Source of the DNA: Moraxellaceae bacterium
GTDB taxonomy: Bacteria; Pseudomonadota; Gammaproteobacteria; Pseudomonadales; UBA3067
Direction of reading: 5' to 3'
Length of the DNA stretch: 10,908 nucleotides
Assembly: GCA_002401525.1 (NCBI GenBank)
Contig: NVTH01000001.1
Span: forward strand, 24,443 to 35,350
Shown here: in pieces, positions 9,101 through 10,908 of the stretch
Layout of the letters: each line of letters starts with the position of its first letter
How positions within the stretch are numbered: the stretch's first letter is position 1
Notes under the pieces: generated by a model
What the model was told of the DNA's origin: nothing
The model's database searches: none
Seen by the model: the letters and a program-made list of their open reading frames with translations, nothing else
Program-made: the position numbers and the translations under genes

Positions 9101-9883
9101 CAGCACCTCGCCCGATAACCATTCTCGCTGCCAAGCGGAAAAATCAGCGTATTGTACTTGCAAGGGCGTTAAGGGAGATTCAAGGTTAGCGCAGTTGACT
9201 TGATACAAGGCCACCACCTCTTGAATCAATACCCCCATTGACCAACCGTCGGAAATTATATGATGCAGGGTAACAGCGAGATGAAATTCTTCTTCACTCA
9301 CTTGAATCAAAGCGACCCGAAACAGCGGGCCATTTTGTAAATCAAAAGACTGCGCCACGTTACTATCCACTAACTGACTTAGGCGTTTAGCGCGATAATC
9401 GCTGGCTTCATGACTGATGTCATAAAACGGCAGGGTCCAGCCGTCAAAGGCATGCACTATTTGAGTGGGCTCATCCCCCTCGGAAGAGAAGCTGGTACGC
9501 AGTACTTCGTGCCGCTCAATCACCTCACCAAAAACACGCTCAAATACTTCTACTTTCAACGCGCCCTTCATTAGCAAATGAATCGGAATATTATAGGAAA
9601 TATCTCCGGGGACAAGCTGATCAAGAAACCATAAACGCTGCTGCGCAAAGGACAGGGGTATGGGAAGGTTTCGATCTACCGGCCGAATAATCTCCGCTTC
9701 AGCGGCCGCTCCGGTTTTAGTGCCCCGCAAAAATTCGATAATTTCAGGCTTATTGGCCTTTATTTGTTCTTTAAATTGTTTCGTTAAAGCGCCCTTGGGG
9801 GCCCGAAATTTTAATTCACTGTCTTCTAACCAAAGCTTTATGCCCGACGAGCCCAATTGCTTAAGCAGCTCATATACGTTCAT
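3107..9883 (-). CDS. NRPS protein 2, complete bimodular synthetase: docking-C-A-PCP-C-A-PCP
   Basis: Complete 2258-residue NRPS that adds two amino acids to the peptide delivered by protein 1. Domains: TubC-type docking domain about 1-57; C domain 70-510 (HHIISDG at 207-213); A domain 525-1035 (YIMFTSGSTGQPKG at 684, GYGPTEN at 824, catalytic Lys1027); PCP 1048-1118 (Ser1082); C domain 1138-1575 (HHIISDG at 1273-1279); A domain 1612-2150 (YISFTSGTSGQSKG at 1774, YGATET at 1920, Lys2141); PCP 2162-2236 (Ser2199); acidic tail. Every catalytic motif is intact, so both modules look functional. Both C domains resemble the type joining two L-residues. There is no epimerisation, methylation or thioesterase domain, so the chain must pass to protein 3. 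The first A domain has a valine-like code; the second is of Lys2 type and its substrate is unknown. The start is fixed by a good ribosome site and the ATGA overlap; the stop overlaps the next start in the same way. Confidence 0.98.
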   Translation of the reverse strand: MNVYELLKQLGSSGIKLWLEDSELKFRAPKGALTKQFKEQIKANKPEIIEFLRGTKTGAAAEAEIIRPVDRNLPIPLSFAQQRLWFLDQLVPGDISYNIPIHLLMKGALKVEVFERVFGEVIERHEVLRTSFSSEGDEPTQIVHAFDGWTLPFYDISHEASDYRAKRLSQLVDSNVAQSFDLQNGPLFRVALIQVSEEEFHLAVTLHHIISDGWSMGVLIQEVVALYQVNCANLESPLTPLQVQYADFSAWQREWLSGEVLQNQCNYWQEKLFQVPKLELPTDKARPAVLQNHGSTVEFDWDVGLLKELNSFSQQQGVTLFMTLLTAFKVILYRYTGQVDFAVGTPIANRSRPELEPIIGFFVNTLALRTDLSGQPSFIELLGRVQKTTLDGYTRQDVPFERVVELSGVAREMSHTPLFQVMFVLQNASSSEFVLPGLQIENVATERLTSKFDLQLSFSESEQGLKGEIEYCTDLFDRQTMLEFESHFKCLVIGILKNPQLPIDQFELLTSIEQKKILCDWNNTCTDYPSDKSLLELFSEHVETNPHKIALAGAQGALTYQELNIRANQLARELLQQPEFCLSKESAIGICVDRSFEQMIAIFAAYKLGLAYVPLDEHYPLDRLTGLMALADIHWVIILSGTESVFDDIDCGLVTADKDFSANDVANVGSLKEDPLISKHHPAYIMFTSGSTGQPKGIEVGQQGVVRLVKNTNYFPFEEDQVFILSAAFCFDVSTFEIWGAFLNGHCLVIPDPGPLDAQRLKQQIIDHRVTTIWLTAALFHYVVEYEFDLLRPLKYLLAGGDILAPSLAKKVLREIPGLTLINGYGPTENTTFTCCYTMHSVSDVGRTVSIGKPIANCQVYLLDAHLKPVPIGVMGQLYTAGPGVAQQYIKRKDLTDQSFIANPYADYEGHGPRLYATGDYGRYLSSGDIEFLGRMDGQVKIRGFRIELGEIETNLMKLPWVNQCVVVAKTAVDGEKNLVAYWETDESNHEALIEKTKRQLSHSVPDYMLPVAHVILEKLPVNDNGKVNRRALPDVEFSGTQSEYLAPRNSTETALVAIWQDLLGVDTISVNDSFFDLGGHSLLATQVASRVRNQWHVDIPLRAFFERSTIAALSELIENTQSQENQTDFRIDQLSAGDVIPASFAQRRLWLLDQLQPGSAAYNVPLAFRIRGELKLDLLEQSVQKIVQRHNALRTVFFQEASDLNQRVSDSAEFNLQLEAMTDLSFENDHEKLKFICHSEAAAPFNLADGPLYRFRLLKLNDRDFIGLVTLHHIISDGWSLGVFVHELVKNYEALENGLTADIAELEIQYGDYAAWQHDWMADERLEVHLDFYRQSLAGNDLVLRLPTDRPRPRFSSSAGQTIGHTLAPELSQKILLLAQRENVSLYMLMLSVWQIILARYSGQSQFNIGSPVAGRTRQETEVLIGFFINTVVMPANVSGNPSFRTLLHQNRDSVLDTFAHQDLPFEKLVEALKPPRDLSRSPVFQVFLNVLNLPKVSGEMAGLLIEDLMEEEADYESKFDLTLYAKERAEGIHLSMLYRTDCFDKKTIQNHLSQLEILLNQVVLDIEAPIDTYRLADASLSGTSLSDISVDAFDSGCPSSALTAVPVEELKVLQQPQQLFEQCALSDPAKIAIEDLDGAWTYGDLNAWSNQLAHAIIDAGLGKGDCVAIYGHRSGALAWAILGILKSAAAFVVLDPNLPEHRLVKYLDQVDIKGALCLSRGEACPKSLVGIFAQTQLNYNLPGLEAIAVDNPCSEYSQHSPSVQREDDDLAYISFTSGTSGQSKGIRGSLRPLNHFINWYSDQFDVTREDRFSQLSGLGHDPLLRDFLVPLANHATVYIPEQSHFDEPVKMRHWLLENKISISHLTPSLFRLINIGRDSDEETLNSLRLMFFGGESLLLSHVREAHSFAPNAQAINCYGATETPQIISYHPIAEHAFNFDEACHDQTMPVGQGAPGSQLVLLGAHNRPIGSGELGDVWVRSPFLALGYTDEALTGEVFKQETEAGSTPDGLSDSLTAGMRFNWYRTGDLGRYRSDGQIEIAGRKDTQIKLRGYRVEVLDVQNELRCIDTVQDCFVAADKTLNDAGGEEQYYLVAYIVGEAGRKLDGDDFRSVARNFLVDYMLPNQFIFVDNIPLNHNGKVDREQLPKPIWSLRDDAEQECVLPRSDSEHQLASIWSALLKKESLSITSNFFELGGHSLLATELINLINEGFSLELPLKAIFEFPTVEKLAAYIDTLLWMQQEQEVPQGDDREELEI
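3110..3175 (-). other. Acidic C-terminal tail of protein 2, probable docking peptide
   Basis: The last 22 residues end QEQEVPQGDDREELEI, rich in Glu and Asp. They face the TubC-type docking domain that opens protein 3. A docking role is inferred from composition and gene order. Confidence 0.6.
3119..3124 (-). promoter_or_regulatory. Shine-Dalgarno site for protein 3
   Basis: Minus-strand GAGGAG lies 8 bases before the ATG at 3110-3108, within the codons for the last residues of protein 2. With the ATGA overlap (3110-3107) it supports this start and coupled translation. Confidence 0.87.
3176..3400 (-). other. Peptidyl carrier domain 2 of protein 2
   Basis: Residues about 2162-2236, core SNFFELGGHSLLATEL with phosphopantetheine site Ser2199. 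Last folded domain before the tail, so it holds the chain that is passed to protein 3. Confidence 0.95.
3434..5050 (-). other. Adenylation domain 2 of protein 2, Lys2 (aminoadipate reductase)-like
   Basis: The A4 region reads SGLGHDPLLRDFLVPL, then ISHLTPSLF, MFFGGES and NCYGATETP. The HDPxxRD block, the SHLTP block and the YGxTET block followed by an SYxPI-like stretch are the pattern I know from alpha-aminoadipate reductase (Lys2) A domains and a minority of bacterial NRPS A domains, not from ordinary amino-acid A domains with FDxS at A4. Pocket residues by eye: D1823, P1824, R1827, H1866, F1893, G1895, C1919, Q1927, I1928, K2141. No standard code matches. There is a longer A6-A7 stretch (about 1990-2025) and A8 reads GYRVEVLDVQ in place of GFRIELGEIE. 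Aminoadipate itself, or another acid, is possible but not shown. Confidence 0.75.
5119..5148. repeat. 15-bp tandem duplication in the linker after condensation domain 2
   Basis: Plus-strand units CAGAGAGAGAAGTGC (5119-5133) and CAGAGAGAGAAGCGT (5134-5148) agree at 13 of 15 bases. On the coding strand they give SLSGTSLSD-type residues at about 1581-1589, in a Ser-rich C-A linker that is longer than usual. In frame, so the protein is not disrupted. Confidence 0.85.
5159..6472 (-). other. Condensation domain 2 of protein 2 (LCL-like)
   Basis: C1 core IPASFAQRRLWLLDQL, catalytic HHIISDGWS (His1274, Asp1278), C5 core IGFFINTVVM and C6 core HQDLPFE are all present. It joins the growing chain to the residue of the Lys2-like A domain. 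Confidence 0.95.
6530..6742 (-). other. Peptidyl carrier domain 1 of protein 2
   Basis: Residues about 1048-1118, core DSFFDLGGHSLLATQ, phosphopantetheine site Ser1082. GGHS form, and a C domain follows directly with no epimerisation domain. Confidence 0.95.
6779..8311 (-). other. Adenylation domain 1 of protein 2, valine-like specificity
   Basis: Aligned by eye to GrsA, the ten pocket residues read D732, V733, F736, W774, L798, G800, G824, T832, F833, K1027, that is DVFWLGGTFK. Published valine codes are of the form DAFWIGGTFK or DAFWLGGTFK, so valine or a similar small branched residue is the likely substrate; position 236 is Val instead of Ala. Cores A6 (GQLYTAGPGVAQQY) and A7 (YATGDYGRY) drift from the usual GELxxxGxGLARGY and Y(R/K)TGDL, but the A3, A5, A8 and A10 catalytic residues are kept. 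Confidence 0.8.
8354..9676 (-). other. Condensation domain 1 of protein 2 (LCL-like)
   Basis: Opens with PLSFAQQRLWFLDQL (C1 core), has HHIISDGWS with His208 as the catalytic histidine and Asp212, the C5 core IGFFVNTLALR and the C6 core RQDVPFE. These cores match the class that joins two L-configured residues. It joins the chain on the protein 1 carrier to the residue loaded by the following A domain. Confidence 0.95.
9710..9883 (-). other. TubC-type N-terminal docking domain of protein 2
   Basis: About residues 1-58: a short helix (NVYELLKQLGSSG), a two-strand hairpin (IKLWLEDSELKFRAPKG) and further helices ending PEIIEFL. This is the usual pattern of the roughly 55-residue TubC N-terminal docking family, in which the hairpin grips an acidic C-terminal peptide of the partner synthetase. 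Here the partner is presumably protein 1. Confidence 0.88.
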
Positions 9884-10908
9884 AGTGTTCCTTCTTCAAA
9901 ATCTTCATCGTCTTGTTCACTTGAATCGTCCTCTAATGCGCTATTGACTGAACTGATTAATTCAGCCAACTCAGCGATGCGAGTCACTTCAAACAAAACT
10001 TTTAACGGCAATTCAATGGACATCTGTTCACGCATTCTTGCATGGGCTTTAGTGGCTAAAATGGAATGCCCTCCCAAGGCAAAAAAGTCATCTTGGACAC
10101 CCACTTTATCCAGCTCTAACACCTGCTGCCATATCTCCACCAATTGTTTCTCTGTGTCATTGCTTGGGGGAACATAATCATTGTCCAGTTGATCCGCTAG
10201 AGCCACTGGCGGTAAAACTTTGCGATTCACTTTGCCGTTTTCGGTGAGCGGTAAGGCCTCTAGCGACGTAAAAGCGGCCGGCATCATATAGCTTGGCAAT
10301 TTTGCGTTAAGGTTTTGCCGAACTTGCTCTACCAATTGATCAAAATAGCCGTCTACACTTTGTTCAGACGCAATGACTATATAAGCCACTAAATATTTTG
10401 AACCCTGTTCATTATCCCATGCCCGAACAACGCACTCCTCAACACCCTCCACTAACGCAATTTGCGCTTCAATTTCCCCCAATTCAATACGGAAACCTCG
10501 GACTTTAACCTGTTGATCAATACGACCAAGGAATTCCAATTCGCCCTGATCATTGAATCGCACCAGGTCACCGGATTTATAAAGTCGTACTGATTCACTA
10601 TTTAAATGATCACAGCTGATAAATTGCTGTTGAGTTAATACCGGTTGATTTAAATAACCCCGGGCAAGCCCCACGCCACCAATGTGCAATTCACCTGGTA
10701 CACCCACGCCTACCGGCTGAAGGTTTTCATCCAAAACATAAAGCTTAGTATTGGCAATCACAGAGCCAATTGAAGGCAAGCCTTGTTCCTTGCCCTCCGG
10801 CACTGGTTTTACTTCCCCGCTAGTGGCCACCACCGACGATTCGGTGGGCCCATACTGGTTATACACCGCAAAAGGAAGCGTTTCGCCGGGCCACTGGGTT
10901 AGCTGATC
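9880..10908 (-). CDS. NRPS protein 1, C-terminal part (A-PCP), 5' end outside window
   Basis: C-terminal 342 residues of an NRPS; the reading frame stays open to the right edge, so the true start lies outside. The visible part begins within an A domain just before core A5 (NQYGPTE, residues 17-23 of the fragment). It continues through A6 (GELHIGGVGLARGYL), A7 (YKSGDL, about 110-115, with Ser where Thr is usual), A8 (GRIDQQVKVRGFRIELGEIE, about 128-147) and A10 (NGKVNRK, catalytic Lys226). One PCP follows, with phosphopantetheine serine Ser282 in FFALGGHS. The last 20 or so residues are strongly acidic. The A domain activates an amino acid as its adenylate and loads it on the PCP. Only three of ten pocket residues are visible (Q18, V26, V27 at GrsA positions 322, 330, 331), so no substrate is assigned. 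The stop codon overlaps the start of the next gene by 4 bases. Confidence 0.96.
   Translation of the reverse strand, partial: DQLTQWPGETLPFAVYNQYGPTESSVVATSGEVKPVPEGKEQGLPSIGSVIANTKLYVLDENLQPVGVGVPGELHIGGVGLARGYLNQPVLTQQQFISCDHLNSESVRLYKSGDLVRFNDQGELEFLGRIDQQVKVRGFRIELGEIEAQIALVEGVEECVVRAWDNEQGSKYLVAYIVIASEQSVDGYFDQLVEQVRQNLNAKLPSYMMPAAFTSLEALPLTENGKVNRKVLPPVALADQLDNDYVPPSNDTEKQLVEIWQQVLELDKVGVQDDFFALGGHSILATKAHARMREQMSIELPLKVLFEVTRIAELAELISSVNSALEDDSSEQDDEDFEEGTL
9883..9948 (-). other. Acidic C-terminal tail of protein 1, probable docking peptide
   Basis: The last 22 residues after the carrier are dominated by Asp and Glu (EDDSSEQDDEDFEE, then GTL) with no predicted globular domain. Short acidic C-terminal peptides are known to bind the beta-hairpin of TubC-type N-terminal docking domains, and the next protein begins with such a domain. 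The pairing is an inference from composition and gene order. Confidence 0.6.
9889..9896 (-). promoter_or_regulatory. Shine-Dalgarno site for protein 2
   Basis: On the minus strand AAGAAGGA lies 5 bases before the ATG at 9883-9881, inside the last codons of protein 1. It supports this ATG as the start. The start ATG and the upstream TGA overlap as ATGA (9883-9880), so translation of the two genes is probably coupled. Confidence 0.85.
9949..10161 (-). other. Peptidyl carrier domain of protein 1
   Basis: Four-helix carrier domain, about fragment residues 250-320, with the core DDFFALGGHSILATK. The serine (Ser282, codon 10063-10065) is the expected phosphopantetheine site. The histidine before it (GGHS, not GGDS) fits a carrier that is not followed by an epimerisation domain, and none follows here. 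Confidence 0.95.
10204..10908 (-). other. Adenylation domain (cores A5-A10 only) of protein 1
   Basis: Carries A5 to A10; cores A1-A4 and most of the substrate pocket lie beyond the right edge. All visible cores are close to consensus apart from YKSGDL at A7, and the A10 lysine is present, so the domain looks active. Confidence 0.93.

Noticed and set aside
10864..10866. GTG as a possible start codon for protein 1
   Set aside because: The frame remains open to the right edge and the protein there is the interior of an A domain (just before A5), so this is an internal valine.

Overview
The whole window is the interior of a non-ribosomal peptide synthetase (NRPS) operon read entirely on the minus strand. 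Three consecutive NRPS proteins fill it end to end. The first is cut by the right edge (its C-terminal 342 residues remain, 9880-10908). The second is complete (2258 residues, 3107-9883). The third is cut by the left edge (its first 1036 residues, 1-3110). Each junction is a 4-base ATGA stop/start overlap with a Shine-Dalgarno sequence inside the end of the upstream gene. There is no intergenic DNA, so promoter, terminator, start module and release domain must lie outside the window. No RNA gene, mobile element or CRISPR array was seen.

In transcription order, right to left: gene 1 ends with an adenylation (A) domain, a carrier (PCP) domain and a very acidic tail. Gene 2 is docking domain - C - A - PCP - C - A - PCP - acidic tail. 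Gene 3 is docking domain - C - second, divergent C-like domain - first residues of an A domain. Acidic C-terminal tails facing TubC-type N-terminal docking domains at both junctions suggest the proteins hand the peptide on as gene 1 -> gene 2 -> gene 3. The substrate pocket of the first A domain in gene 2 reads D-V-F-W-L-G-G-T-F-K, close to valine codes. The second A domain in gene 2 has the HDPxxRD-type core of alpha-aminoadipate reductase (Lys2) A domains and its substrate is not assigned. All three carriers have the LGGHS form and no epimerisation domain is visible.

The most unusual parts are the C-C tandem in gene 3 with no A or PCP between the two, and the Lys2-like A domain in gene 2. 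The product cannot be named from this window.

The organism is bacterial: polycistronic genes, ATGA coupling, good Shine-Dalgarno sites, mid-range GC of roughly 45% by spot counts on a few lines. Large NRPS clusters with TubC docking domains occur in marine and symbiotic Gammaproteobacteria, myxobacteria and others; a gammaproteobacterium is a low-confidence guess.
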